This document shows, piece after piece, positions 12,413-24,946 of a stretch of DNA of 64,000 nucleotides (position 1 is the first letter of the stretch; every line of letters begins with the position of its first letter). Origin of the DNA: Alisma plantago-aquatica (Eukaryota > Streptophyta > Magnoliopsida > Alismatales > Alismataceae). Below the pieces are notes generated by a model. That model did not search any database. It worked only from the letters and a program-made list of their open reading frames with translations, and was not told the origin of the DNA. The DNA lies in contig OY856409.1 of assembly GCA_963693085.1 (NCBI GenBank), forward strand, positions 523,411,803 to 523,475,802, read 5' to 3'. The position numbers and the translations under genes are program-made.

Positions 12413-14769
12413 ATGAATAATACAAAAGCCAGACATTTTCTCATTATGCAACTCAAAAATATAGAACCTTGAACTATAAAAATCCTTAGGGTTAGATGAG
12501 TCATATTTTAGAGACTAGATATGACCTAGCCTATAGGTTAGCACCTAGATGTATAAGAACTAGGTCTATACTGGTGCTTGTTGTATAGCAGGTCCTTAGA
12601 TGTCTTTCTTGTCTTATAGTGCAACGGTATAGGATGTTGCATTATTTGTAAATGACGTACATCACGGGAAGAGAAACCTTTGACATATGATGCATCAATG
12701 TTTTAGGTAGCTACACTAGTCTACACTCTATTCTCACCCTTTTCACTAGATGAGATGGCACTAGACTCGCTACGATGTGTGGGAAACTCATTTTGTGGAT
12801 TTGGTTTTTTAATCCAACTGGATCGAACCTTGATAGTTTTCTTTGACTATATAATATTTTATTATAAATGTTAGTATTACAAAAATGTGTCCCCACGCAT
12901 GTATAAGTATGAGGTGGTAATGTAACCAAAGTGAAAGTGAATGACATCAGTGTAGAAGAGAGAGTAGTTCTAGATTAGATTTCTAGATCCTTGTTGGAAT
13001 ATGTGATAGTTGGAATAGATGAAATAAGTTTAGATGATATGATTTAAGTTCTATATAGATGATATAAGATTGTTTATGATGATATATGTTTGTCTTTAAG
13101 GACCTAAGTACAAATTTGAGGATTTGAGATAAGTTTTGATGATGCAAATATGTATGTTTCCATAAGATAAAGCAAGATAAGTTAAGATAAGATGTGAGTC
13201 AACATGAGCCTCAATCTCTTTTACAAAGGAGAAACTCTAGTGTTGGAACCAGTTTTAGGGTTAACTCTATAGAGAGTGAGACCCAAAGGGAAAAGGTCAG
13301 GGAACCTAAACTCCAAGATATGATAATGATGAGAAATATGTGATATGATTTGTCCTAAACTAGAATACTCCTGAGTGATTGAGTTGAGTCACTTTATGCA
13401 TGATTCCTATAGTCTTGTTGAATCCTAGATGTCCTTGGGAGGACCAAACCCTAGAGACAAAGATAGGCTGGTTATATGTGCATATGTGAATATGAATATA
13501 AGAACCTACCATCTGGGTGAGGGAGAGAGAGAGAGAGTCCCAATACCCTAGAGGAGGTAAATGATGTTAGTATGTTGAGAAGCCTCATACTCAGGTTGGT
13601 GGTTTCCCACAGAGGAATCTAGTGTTGTATATAGAGAAAGTTTTAGGTAAGGGTGTTTCATGGTTAGAGATCTATGAGAAGAGTGTCATATCATGTTTTA
13701 GTTTGTGCTTATGTGGCTAAAGCTTGTAATGCAATCACTAGTGCCAATGAGGTAATCTGAGAACTCTAGGCTAAGAGAGGAAAGATAAAGTATATGCATA
13801 TGAGATACTCATTGAGTGAGTTATCTTAGAGAGACTGAGCATGACACTACCCTCCTTATATGTGTCAAGAGAACCTAAATTGGACAAGATATAGTTTTGA
13901 TATATGTTTGACAAGACACTTCTATAAGTAAGTCTAGCACAACCATGGTAAAATTTATGTAAGAGTGTGGTCTATTTTGAGAGGTGATATATAGACATAA
14001 TATCATGGAAACCTAGGGATGGTTTAATAGATATCAATGCATAAATGGTTAACCATATACATGAATAATAATGATAATACAATATTGTTGACTAATCTTG
14101 TGATTAAATCACTAGTAAATGTTTTAATTTATTATGAGCAATGAAATATGATCATTGGAATGAAACATGTTACATGAGGTGTTAATCTTAGTGCCTAATA
14201 AAGATGAAAAATACAGTTTGATAGTTAGCACAACATTACAATTATGACAACTTGACATGATATATATGGATAAAGTGGGTTAACTATAGTTAACTCCATC
14301 TTAAAAGGCATATGTTAATGTTGAATATGTTCTAACAATTAGCTCAATAAAATGTTGATGACAACTTGACATAATGGTTTAACTATAGTTAACTCCTTTA
14401 TAACATGGTAATATGATGTGGGAGCCCTAATGCATGGGTAAAGATAAGGATGCAACCCTAACATATGAGAAATGTCATGACATAACTAGAATTTCTAAGC
14501 TGTCGTCTCAATCTTTTATGAAGGGGTGATTCACCTTTGATGTTTTAAAACCTCCTAATAGTAGTTTGGATATGAATATGGGGCTTTGGTTTTGGATATG
14601 TTGCACATAGTGTGGTGTCCTACATATGGATGAAAACCTTTTGGATTTTCCTTAAAGTAAGAGAATGGCTTAATTTTGTGGACAAAATTTCTTTTAAGAT
14701 GTATATGATGTGATAGACTGGATTTTTGGCTTAATTTTGAGGATGAAATTTGTTTTAATGTGTGTAGGA
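12413..14769 (+). other. Element B interior, non-coding
   Basis: About 2.36 kb collinear with the interiors of A and C but more diverged. No gag or pol motif. The right end holds two successive purine-tract-like regions, each with a GAGGAC/GAGGAT-like box followed by TTTTAA: one ending at about 14708 and one ending at 14769. B's LTR begins after the second. Confidence 0.75.
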
Positions 14770-17042
14770 TGTGATGAAGTGAACTTTTGGAACCTTTTAA
14801 ATGCTTGATGACATAATGATAGTCCCTCAAGTGGATTTTAATCATATTAATATTCCAATTGGTTTGGTAAAGGATGAGAGTCATTTGTTGTTATTATCAT
14901 GATTTATACCCCTAAGTATGTGCCGTTTTTGGATTAAGTGGTTGATTGGTCAAATAATTGAAACATGGAATCAAAATCTAATAGAGTGTAGCTTGAGTGA
15001 TTAGAAAGCTATGATCAAAATTTGGTGATGATTAGACCATCTAATCAGAAATTATAGATGTTTAAAATTTGTGAAATATTTGATATCTTTATGTATTTAG
15101 GACCAAGGGCTATTCCCTATTACCTAAGTTTTGATAGTAGACAATGTCACGCTTCTCCTGGCTTGAGGATTCATCAATTCACAACGTGGCCATGTGCTGA
15201 CCTTTGGATGGATCAGATTAGACAACCTGAATTCTGGCTTCAAGATCGCATAGTCAGGACATTGTGGGCAACTAGAATAGAAACATGAATCGTTGGTTCA
15301 TGGATGATCATGGCCTATAAGGGAAATGAAGTGGGCAATTGGCCTCCCAACTTTGTTAGTATCTTTAAGACCTATATGTCGACTCTTTACTGGAGTCATC
15401 TAGTTCATATAGAAGAGTGTATGACCATCCCCTAGCAGTTTGTTTCTCCTTCGATAGTTGCAGGTAGACTGGAGAGAAGAAGAGGGAGATGGGAGTCTGA
15501 CATTGGAGGAGTTAAGGAAGAATGAATAGAGATGAATCACTCCATGTAATTGGATGAACCCAAAGATCCGCCTAGCTCACCCCCAGCTTCGACCTACATG
15601 GGAGATGAAGTCAGTTTGATGGAGAAGGTTGTGGAGCCTATTAGGAAAGAAGGAGGTGCTCTCAGAGGCAATCAAAGGGAGGAACAAGTTTGTGGAGGTC
15701 TTTGGAAGATTCAAAAGTCTTCATATCGACATGAGGAGGAACATAGGCAGGTTGCCTCTTTATTCTGCTACAATCAAACTTGGTCGGCGACCTCACAGAG
15801 AATGGAGCCACAGCCAAATCCAGAGAGAGATTTTAGCCAAAGAGGTCCTAGAGGACACTATGAAGTTGATGGAGGCTCCAAGATTGTGTAAGGATTCGTG
15901 GATGTGCATCCATCCCTTGTTAAAGATCCTTATTTGTGGTGACGCTCACACAACAGACTCACGCGTCTAGCATTGAGAACACAAGAGCAGAAAAGTGATC
16001 GTGAAATCGACGGATCCTACTCCCAGACGGACCAACCCAAACCAGATCGAGAACCAGCCTAACTAGGAAAATTTAGTCGGCTCAGTGTGGGCAGAGGATC
16101 TAAGGGTCGTGCCCCCTAGTGGATACATGGCTAGCTGTGGTTGGATGAAAGGTAAGAATACTTTCAAAACTTTTCAAATCATGCATAATTCATAGTAAAT
16201 CACTTTATTATCCAAAAAATACAAACAAGGTACCAAAATTCTCAAAAAAATAAGTAGAACAACATGGGACCATGATATCAGTCTTTTGAAGCTTAAATGT
16301 CAATAATAGCATGTAAGATGCTGTATACTTGTTTAATGGATAATAAATATCAAATGATGGCCTAAAATTATGATAAAATGTAAGTAAATCTATATCCATG
16401 TTTATAATCCATTTAAGGTTAGTGTTTATGATGTTGATATATGAAATTATGTAATTTTATTAGTATGTCTATCTAGGGATAATAAACCTAAATAAAATGT
16501 GAAAAATACATATATGCTCAATACATGTTGGAATATTCATTATAAGCTCATGTTAGTATATGGAACACTATTTTTAATTCTGAGATTATGATGACACACA
16601 TAATTCACGTTATGTGAAGATGATCCTTAATACATTGGTTGTAACCCTAATATGAATAATACATGTAACTTAAGGTTAATATGTGTACAACATAATGTGA
16701 AATATAATTAATAGTTAATGAAACCTAACTCTAGAACATAACTAGATTATCACATCAATAATCTAATTCCAAGACAAGAATGCATGTGATAATGAAAATT
16801 TCCTAATGAGATAAGGTAAACCCTAAAGTGGATATAATCAGGGTTAAGATGATGAGAATCTAATGGAAGTACATGATCTTGTCTTAATCAGGATTGACAA
16901 GGATATAGTTGATATCAGGAATATGTGGTGATTAAGATATGTTGATCAAGGTATGCCCTTACCTCTTACTTGGCCTACTATTCAGTATGGTTGTATTATT
17001 TGTGTAGTAAAATACTTGGCATATGATATTGGATGAAATGAT
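14770..17042 (+). repeat. Element B 3' LTR, first part
   Basis: Collinear with 9317 onward of the 5' LTR, including the GC-rich module (about 15120-16140). It is interrupted at 17042 by element S and resumes at 24952. Bases 17038-17042 are one copy of S's ATGAT target duplication. Confidence 0.9.
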
Positions 17043-18491
17043 TGTTGGCTTTTTATATACGCCACACACTCATATTTCGTTGATGCAAATATTTCCAAGA
17101 TTGTATTATTAACACGTGTATTAACTATTTTAGATAATCAAGGGATTAAGTCAAGATCTAATTACAAAGACCTTGCAATTATATTTTTGGATACTTTCAA
17201 ATCAAGTTGTACTGTGTATTTATATGTTTGTTTAGTCCTGATGTAAGGACAAGTGATGATCCTCCAAAACATACCAAAACCCTATCCTAGACTCATATGA
17301 ATACTTTAAGGTTGATAGGTTTCATTTGAGTCATGTATAGGATCTCACATACATTGCAAATCTCGTTTACAATGTATTTTTTAGTGAGAATTTGGTCGAA
17401 GAAAAGTTTGACCGAAATAGAGTCGTTAGACTGAACAGATGGACCGACACATAGACTTTAGTGCTTTTTGACCCTAGAACTTTATTCGGTCAAACTTTAC
17501 TTTGAATGAGATTCAATTCGGTTGAAGAATTTGTGGAACAAGAAATGTTCTAGAATTTCTTTTGATTAACAATAAAATTAGCCATTGCAACCCAATTAAT
17601 TTCGACCAAATGGCTAATTGACCACTTCGAACACTCTAGAGATTACTCATAGGTACCCTAACCACTTGTAAACATTTCCTATAAATAGGAGTGGCCTTAG
17701 GGCACCTAAATATGAACTTTCTACACAACTTTGAACATTACATTTGCAAAAAACATACTAGAGAATACTTGCCATCTTTCTCAAATAGCATTGGTCTAGT
17801 ATTTCAAGTTTTTATCATTACAAGCTTAAGCCCTTAGTTTAGTTATATTATCCTCTCCACCAAACACTACTTTGCATATACCATTTTGGAGTGGATCATC
17901 ATCACTTGTCCATAAGAGAAGATTTGTATATCTTGTGAGCTTATTTTTTTTCTTTCTTTCATCATTCTATTTCTTCTTTACTGTATAATTATTAGGCTAC
18001 TTATTAGAGTGAAGGTTGTCCAGGAACCTACGAGAAGGAGTCTTCTCAACTTGGTGATCTTCCATAATCCGTTAACGAAGAGGGATTGTTGCGGTGCTCT
18101 TCCATCATCTATTAAAGAAGAGGGATTGTTGTGATGCTCTTCCATAGTCTGTTAAAGAAGATGGATTGTTTTGGTGCTCTTCCATCATCCATTAAAGAAG
18201 AGGAAATTGGTGATCTTCCATTGTCTGTCAAAGAAGAGGTTTTCTTGGCACTCTTCTGTGGCTAGTAAAGAAGAGGGTTTAGTTGCAACAAGTACTTTTG
18301 TAATTTGTCCTAACATACAAGTAATAAAATTATTTGTTGCAAAATCCTAGTTGGAAACAACTAGGTAGTGGACTGACGTCTTAGACGGAACCACTCTTAA
18401 TCCCTTCTTCATTTGGTTTCTTGCATTTTTCATTCTATATTATTGCTTTAAATTTTTATAAGAATCTATTCACCCCCTCAAGATGTCTTCA
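17043..18491 (+). repeat. Element S 5' LTR
   Basis: 1449 bp, starting TGTTGGC and ending TCTTCA two bases before the primer binding site. It contains several GGTC...GACC inverted motifs (17390-17640), a TTCTAGAA palindrome near 17550, and a 40-bp tandem repeat (18060-18281). Confidence 0.9.
18060..18281 (+). repeat. 40-bp tandem repeat in the S 5' LTR
   Basis: Between five and six partly degraded copies of a unit that runs TTCCAT-(4)-CCGTTAAAGAAGAGG-GATTGTTG-CGGTGCTC. The 3' LTR counterpart lies at 24477-24738. Confidence 0.85.
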
Positions 18492-18493
18492 TT

Positions 18494-18505
18494 TGGTATC
18501 AGAGC
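18494..18505 (+). other. Primer binding site, initiator Met-tRNA (element S)
   Basis: TGGTATCAGAGC two bases after the LTR end. Confidence 0.9.
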
Positions 18506-18529
18506 AGAGCTTCAAGGAGCCCTAATAGG

Positions 18530-19020
18530 TCTTAAAGTAATGGGGGATGGTGTTTCTAGCAATCTCAACATGGAAAGGACTCATGAAAGCTAACCTTCAA
18601 CAAGTGACCAAGATTGTAGATGGCTCTTTGAATGTGAGGAAAAAGGACACTCGACATTTAGTTGTCCAAAGAAGAAGAAAGCAGAAAAGTTCCACTAAGC
18701 TACAAGGGAACAATCAAGTGAAAGTAAAGAAGAAAATGTAAGTTGTTTCATTACAACAACTGATGAAGAAGAAAATGAGGTAACTCTTCTTGATTTATCT
18801 AAAGCAGAGCTATTTAATAGTTTAGAAGAACTCCATGACAAGTATGTTGAGTACAAGAGGACACTGAAAAAGGCTTTAAAAACCAATGATGAATTGGATG
18901 ATGAAATACTTGATCTCTCTTCTAAAAATAACTCCTTGAAAGATTCTATTATTGATTATCATACTAAATTGCTTACCCTAGTAAACAATAATGGTCTTCT
19001 TTCTCAAGAAAAGGTTTAAT
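18530..19020 (+). pseudogene. gag: SIRE-like Gag remnant: zinc knuckle and coiled coil
   Basis: Around 18613-18690 the translation reads like a CCHC nucleocapsid knuckle (ECEEKGHSTFSCPKKKK) with its first cysteine pair damaged. After a frame break, 18751-19020 encodes an acidic heptad-rich stretch (LDLSKAELFNSLEELHDKY and onward) expected of the coiled coil that follows the knuckle in SIRE Gag. Gag would form the cytoplasmic particle that packages the element RNA. The N-terminal Gag domain upstream is not recognisable and frames are broken, so this is a remnant. Confidence 0.7.
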
Positions 19021-19264
19021 TGCTTGCTAAGATAAATGATTATCAAACTCAACCTATTCAGTGTCTCATTCAAATTATCATATTATTGATAGAGAAAGAG
19101 ATTCTTTGCTTTAAAGTTTAGATCAAGAAAAATAAGATAATGCAAAGAGAATTGATGAAATTGGTAAGTTACAAAAGCATGTTGATAGTTTAAAGAGTAA
19201 TAATATTCTTGATAAAATCTTAAAAAACCCTTTTGGACAAATTGGAAGAAGAAGCCTAGTTGAT

Positions 19265-19522
19265 GTGCCCAAGGATAAACCCTACCAAAAGCCTAGAGCT
19301 AGAAAGACACAAGTACCTAAGACCAAGATCATATATGTGCCTAAACACAATCTAGTTTATGACCATAGTGCTAAGAAGAGAAATGAAATAGATTTTATTA
19401 GTTGTCACTATTGTCAACGACTTGGACACTATTCATTCTCTTGTCCATACAAGAAAAAGAAAAATGTTGGCTTAGTTTCGGTTCCATACCCCCAACTTAA
19501 AATTGTTGGACATATTAGTTGA
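19265..19522 (+). pseudogene. Gag-Pol junction fragment with second CCHC-like knuckle
   Basis: An 85-codon open stretch rich in Lys and Pro, with CHYCQRLGHYSFSCPYKKKK near residue 50. The spacing is C-x2-C-x4-H-x4-C, an intact CCHC knuckle. A second knuckle downstream of the coiled coil is consistent with SIRE-type Copia elements. It follows the previous fragment in another frame after an A-rich linker. The first Met is arbitrary because the frame was once part of a longer polyprotein. Confidence 0.65.
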
Positions 19523-21770
19523 GATTTGACCTAAACTTGATTTTGAAATTCAAAATGTCTTTTCTCAACTAAAACAAGCTTTAACTTGTATATTCTTGTA
19601 TTTTTTGATTGCTTAATTGTGTTATCCAAAAATAATAGCATAATTTATGTACATTAAAATGTTGAATTTACTAAAAATACACAGAACTTCATCTCGGTCA
19701 AAAAAGATCTTGACCGAGATCTCTTCTGGTCAAAGAAAATTTTGACCAAAGGTAGTTCTAAAAAAATTACTTTTAGTGGCAAGTCTTCCCGGTCGACAAA
19801 TTTTTTGACCAAGAATTCTTCCTGTCAAAGAAATTTTCGACCGAGGATAGTTCGGATAATACTATTTGATAAGAATAAAATAGTTCACTTGAAATTAACT
19901 TACATGACTCAAATAGGTAATGAACTCTACATATTAGATTGTTCTAAATATTTGAAATGATGACATATTGTCAATAATTATCCTAACTAAAAGGACCACT
20001 AGATACGTCCAAAACTTTTCTACTTTGTAGGTTTGGATGGTCTATAAGACAAGGAATACTTTTATACACTTGGAGAAAAGGCAAGAAAAAGTAAGATCTC
20101 TTGCTCAACATGACGAAAGTAACAATGAAGATGAAGGTAACAAATATTGAGTATAAGGTTTTTCTTTCTCTTATATCAAGAAAAATGATCTTATTTCAAT
20201 AAACACTTCTTTCCAAGATCAAGTCTTCACATAAAAAAAACTACCTCCTCTTTGTACTCATCATAACAGTTTTGATTTACATGAGAAAACCTCTATGATA
20301 AATAAAAATATAGGTAGATAATGCCAAAATTTATACTAAAAATAATGATGAGTTAATATTGTCTTTAGACAAACTTAGAAATAAAATAAAGATGTTACAT
20401 AACCATGGGTATGACTACATTCATAAACGTGACAAGAGGAAGAAGAATCTTGTATTTGATAAGGTAAATGAAAGTATATCTCCATAGATAATGTAACATG
20501 CTTTGATTTAAATTTAAAAAAATCAAATATTATACATTTTCTTTTTAAAAGAAAAATAGAAAGTTATATAAATCCTCAAAATTGAATCAATCGAAAATCA
20601 ATCGAGATTTGACATGTTCTTAATTTGTTCAATATATTTATGTCTTATCTCAACTTAACATGAGCTAAAATTTGCATATATTTTTCTTATAAAACTCATT
20701 TGCATAATTTTTCAAATAAAATTGTGTTTACATATCTTATTAAATAGAAATTCTAGAACTTGTTATCAATTGAAAAAAATTGTGACTGTAAAATCCAGTG
20801 CTTGAAAAATCTTATCGATCGAGAACATGTCTGCCAAAAATATAACTTAAATATTAAATCTTTACAAGAAATTGTGTTAAAATTCAAATATGTAAAAGTC
20901 TTTCTAGCTTGATAATATCAGTTTCCTTCATGATATCTACTCTAACCATCATGGACTCTACTTGAATACAACAATCCTGTCAACTTTGAAGGATTGAGGG
21001 GTTGATGGTGGATGCTTAAATCATATGACTACAGATTAAACACCTCCAATATACTTGAATAGAGGAATGAAGGAAATGGAACATCATGGGAGTACATGAT
21101 AATAAAAAGAAATAGGAATACATGTATGTGCACGTAATAAAAATGAACTTGAAAGGTAATGATAATGATAAGGTACCTCTCTCTACTATATCAAAAATTA
21201 ATTATATATAGCCTTCTATAATTAGCTTAGATAAAGTTGAAAAATAATAACACATTGTTTAGTATACTTTATTTAAATATTGTTGACATAAAAATTCAAT
21301 AATCTTATTATTAAAAATGCTTCTTTTTGAAAATTAAATCCTTGAATTAAAAAAGAAAAAGATGCCTTATATCAATAGTTTACCTCTTTAGGTGCTCAAA
21401 TCAATCATATTCTGTTAAAAAAAACTTGATGATCAGTTGGTATGCTTGAATAAGACCTCACTTGCAAATGTTTGAAAGTTAAAACTACTAAAACAATAAT
21501 TTGAAAGTGGAAAGTTGAACTTATCTTTGGAAAAGGTTTCTAATATTCTTGTTACATTCTGATGAATTTGGTTGTATTCCTTAACATGATCTTATCAAAT
21601 GCACTAGTAATGAAACATGTCTTGCATATAAAAGATTTAGATATTATGCTTTCTCATGTCATAAAAAATGATTTTGGCACCATAACTTCTATCTAAAAAA
21701 AGAAGTAAAAAGATCATGAGTTGTATTTGCAAATCATTGTTTTGGTCTTAATATGTGCCATCACATCATG
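19523..21770 (+). other. Decayed S interior, coding content mostly lost
   Basis: No protease, integrase or reverse transcriptase motif found by eye. Contains two clear hairpins: ATCTCGGTCAA/TTGACCGAGAT (19691-19720) and TGGTCAAA/TTTGACCA (19727-19748), then weaker GGTC/GACC pairs to about 19850. Frequent stops in all frames. Confidence 0.5.
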
Positions 21771-21783
21771 TACTTTAATTTAG

Positions 21784-21953
21784 ACATCATTTTATTTGGG
21801 ATCATATTGCTAAAAATTACATATGTCTTCATCATGTTGATACTGAAAAGTAATTAGTTGATATTTTTACAAAACCCCTTGGCTTAGGACAATTTATAAT
21901 AATTACATACAAGTTAAGTATCATTCCTCTTGAAAATGTCTATTTTGATCTTT
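21784..21953 (+). pseudogene. Copia RNase H C-terminal remnant (element S)
   Basis: The translation contains RHHFIWDHIAKNYICLHHVDTE, a stop, then LVDIFTKPLG. These are the characteristic C-terminal motifs of Copia RNase H, which removes the RNA template during reverse transcription. One in-frame stop (TAA) falls between the histidine-rich segment and the DIFTKPL motif. Its position, with about 1.5 kb still to go before the 3' LTR, leaves room for the long post-pol region typical of SIRE-type elements. Confidence 0.75.
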
Positions 21954-22749
21954 TTGCGCAATAATTTTATTGTATACACTAAAAATATTTTTTTTGTTTA
22001 TTTGAAAATAATTTAGTGTTATACTTAGTCAATCTCAATCAATGCTCACAACAAAAATTGTTTCCTCCATCAAATGAAGTGAGCTTGCTTGAGTATTGAT
22101 TCATGTCTATATTGCACATTATTTTAAGCATTATATTAAGGGGGAGTATTCAACTAAGGGGGTGTATTCTTTTAATTTTTTGAAATGACAACATGGGAGT
22201 ATAATCTCAAAAAGAAACACTTAAACTCTTTGAGCTTATATGTTTTGAGTTTTTGAGTTGAGAAACACAATTCCATAAAGAAAATTGGTATAAGTGTGCA
22301 CACATTCTATGACATTCAAGGAATATCTCACCAAGGTATGAAAATTTCATTTCAAGTTTTGTTTATTGAAATGTTTGTTATCTTCAAAAAGGGGGAGATT
22401 AAAAGGGAGATAAATAAGAGATGACAAAAGGGGACAAATAATTCATCCTTTGATATGTTTATTGAAATGAGTCATTTGTATTTATATTCTCTGTCCTTTG
22501 AGATGACAAAGGGGGACAAATAATTCAAAGCCAAAATTCGTTTATTTGTGTTTGATAGAGTTTATTTGGATATTAAAACTTGGCATTTAGATTTTTACTT
22601 GATTCCTTGGTTTCTACATTTGACTTAAATGTTTTATCATGAAGTTTGGGATCTTATTTGGTCATAGTTTTTTTTAGTAAATATTATTCTTATGTTTGAG
22701 CTCATTTTTTCTTGGTATGATATTAAGGGGGAGCTCAAATATTTTGATA

Positions 22750-23140
22750 TAACTTGCATATTTTTTTACCTATTCTTTTATTGGTTCTCTATATCAATAT
22801 GGGCTTAACATCCTTTATATCTAGGCTAGAGATATTTTTTGTCGACCTCATTTACATGCTTTAATTGGTTCGCCTATATCAATATGGGCTTAACATCCCT
22901 TCTATTTGGTCTAGAGATATCTTTATTGACCTCCTTTTGAGTTCAAAGGATTCTCTAATCATTTTCGGGCTTAACATCCTTTGAAAATGGTTGAGAAATC
23001 AGTTTTTGATTATTGTACTTCTTATTTTTTGTGTCATCTTAATATCATGGTGGACTTAACATTCCTTACCATTGATCCAGAGTATATTTATGATATTTGT
23101 GTTTTATTGGGTATTTTTATCATGAAGGACTTAACATTCA
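22750..23140 (+). repeat. Degenerate GGGCTTAACATCC repeats in the post-pol region of S
   Basis: At least five spaced copies of a GGGCTTAACATCC-like motif, two of them inside the longer shared block ATATCAATATGGGCTTAACA. Each is followed by TAGAGATAT-like or Ser/Phe-rich text. Period is irregular, about 70-100 bp. Function unknown. Confidence 0.6.
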
Positions 23141-23440
23141 TTTGATTGGTAATTAGACAATATTGCAATCCTTCCTTGATCATATATCACTTTTTGATTA
23201 CCTCACCATGCCTTAGTGACAGTCTTTTTGGATTTTCCCTTCAACTGGTATTCTATATATGTTGATACATTGGGCATAAGTTTTTCCCCTCCAAAATGAC
23301 ATAGTAAGGTTTGCATTGGTCCTTTTTAATATTGACAAAATGGGGAGAATAATCCATGAGATAAATTGGCTATTAAAGGTATGAAATTAGTTCAAAAATT
23401 TTCTACTTTCAATTTATTTTATGGAAATATTTGTCATCAT

Positions 23441-23455
23441 CAAAAAGGGGGAGAT
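23441..23455 (+). other. Polypurine tract of element S
   Basis: AAAAAGGGGGAGAT lies directly before the 3' LTR TGTTGG and would prime plus-strand synthesis. It is of SIRE type. Confidence 0.85.
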
Positions 23456-24946
23456 TGTTGGCTTTTTAGATATTCCACACACTCATATTTCAATGATGCA
23501 AATATTTCCAAAATTTATATTACTAACACATTTATTAACTGTTTTAGATGATCAAGGAATTAAGTCAAGATCCAATTACGAAGACCTTGCAATTATAATT
23601 TTGGATACTAGCAAATCAAGTTGTACTATGTATTTATATATTTGTTTAGACTTGATGTAAGGATAAGTGATGATCCTCCAAAACCTACCAAAACCTTATC
23701 CTAGACTCACATGAAGACTTTAAGGTTTATAGGTTTCATACGAGTCATGTATAGGACCTCACATACATTCCAAATCTCTTTTATGATGTATTTTTGACTG
23801 AGAATTTGGTCGAAGAAAAGTTCGACTGAAATAGAGCCTTTAGACTGAGCAGATGGACTGACACATATCCTTTAGTGCTTTTTGACCCCAGAACTTTATC
23901 CGGTCAAACTTTACTTCGATCAAGATTCAATCCGGTCAAAGTAATTGAGGACCGAGAAATGTTCTGGAATTCTTTTGATTAACGATCAAATTAGTCATTG
24001 CAACCCAATTAATTTCGACCAAAAGACTAATTGACCACTTAGAACACTCTAGAAACTTCTCATAGGTACCGTAACAACTTTTAAACATTTCCTATAAATT
24101 GGAGTGGTCTTAGGGCACCTAAATATGAACTTTATACACAACTTTGAGCATTACATTTCCAACAAACATACTAGAGAATACTTGCCATCTTTCTCAAACA
24201 TCTTAGGTCTAGTACTTCAAGTTTCTATCATTACAAGACTAAGCTGTTAGTTTAGATATATTATCCTCTCCACCAAATATTACTTTGCATATACCATTTT
24301 GGAGTGGATCATAATCACTTGTCCATTAGAGAAGATTTGTATATCTTGTGAGCATATTTTGTTTCTTTCTTTATCCATTCTATTTCTTCTTTATTTTTAT
24401 TATTCTTGTGCTACTTCTTGGAGTGAAGGTTGTCCAGGAACCTATGAGAAGAAGGAGTCTTCTCAACTTGGTGCTCTTCCATTGTCTGTTAAAGAAGAGG
24501 GATTGTTGCGGTGCTCTTCCATCGTCCGTTAAAGAAGAGGGATTGTTGCAGTGCTCTTCCATGATCCGTTAAAGAAGAGGGATTGTTGTGGTGCACTTCC
24601 ATAGTCCGTTAAAGAAGATGGATTGTTGCAGTGCTCTTCCATCATCATTAAATAAGAGGAGACTGGTGCTCTTCTGTCATCCGTCAAAGAAGAGGTTTTC
24701 TTGGTGCTCTTCCATGGCCAGTAAAGAAGAGGGTTTAGTTGCAACAAGTACTTTTGTAATTTGTCCTAACGTATAAGTAATAAAATTATTTTTTGCAAAA
24801 TCCTAGTTTGAAACAACTAGGTAGTGGACTGACGTCTTAGACGGAACCACTCTAAATCCCGTCTTCATTTGATTGCTTACATTTTTCATTTTTTTATTGC
24901 TTTAAATTTTTATAAGAATCTATTCACCCCCCTCTAGATCTCTTCA
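23456..24946 (+). repeat. Element S 3' LTR
   Basis: 1491 bp, collinear with the 5' LTR but visibly diverged. Its tandem array has about seven units rather than five or six, which accounts for the extra length. Small open frames in 24299-24776 are products of the repeat. Confidence 0.9.
24477..24738 (+). repeat. 40-bp tandem repeat in the S 3' LTR
   Basis: Four nearly perfect 40-bp units (starting at 24477, 24517, 24557 and 24597) followed by three shortened ones. Each contains TTAAAGAAGAGG and ends GGTGCTC. Confidence 0.9.

Larger units (their letters stand above)
17043..24946 (+). mobile_element. Element S: SIRE/Maximus-like Copia element, decayed
   Basis: LTRs at 17043-18491 and 23456-24946, both starting TGTTGGC and ending TCTTCA, with a perfect ATGAT target duplication (17038-17042 and 24947-24951). 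The initiator-Met primer binding site and the AAAAAGGGGGAGAT purine tract next to TGTTGG are typical of SIRE-type Copia. The gag zinc-knuckle and coiled-coil portions and the RNase H tail survive. Most of protease, integrase and reverse transcriptase is missing or unrecognisable in the 4.96-kb interior. It cannot move on its own. Confidence 0.88.

Noticed and set aside
18060..18281. CRISPR-like array
   Set aside because: Contiguous 40-bp tandem units without unique spacers, located inside a retrotransposon LTR in a plant genome.
24299..24776. Overlapping small open frames on both strands in the S 3' LTR
   Set aside because: They are translations of the 40-bp tandem repeat and have no homologue in mind.
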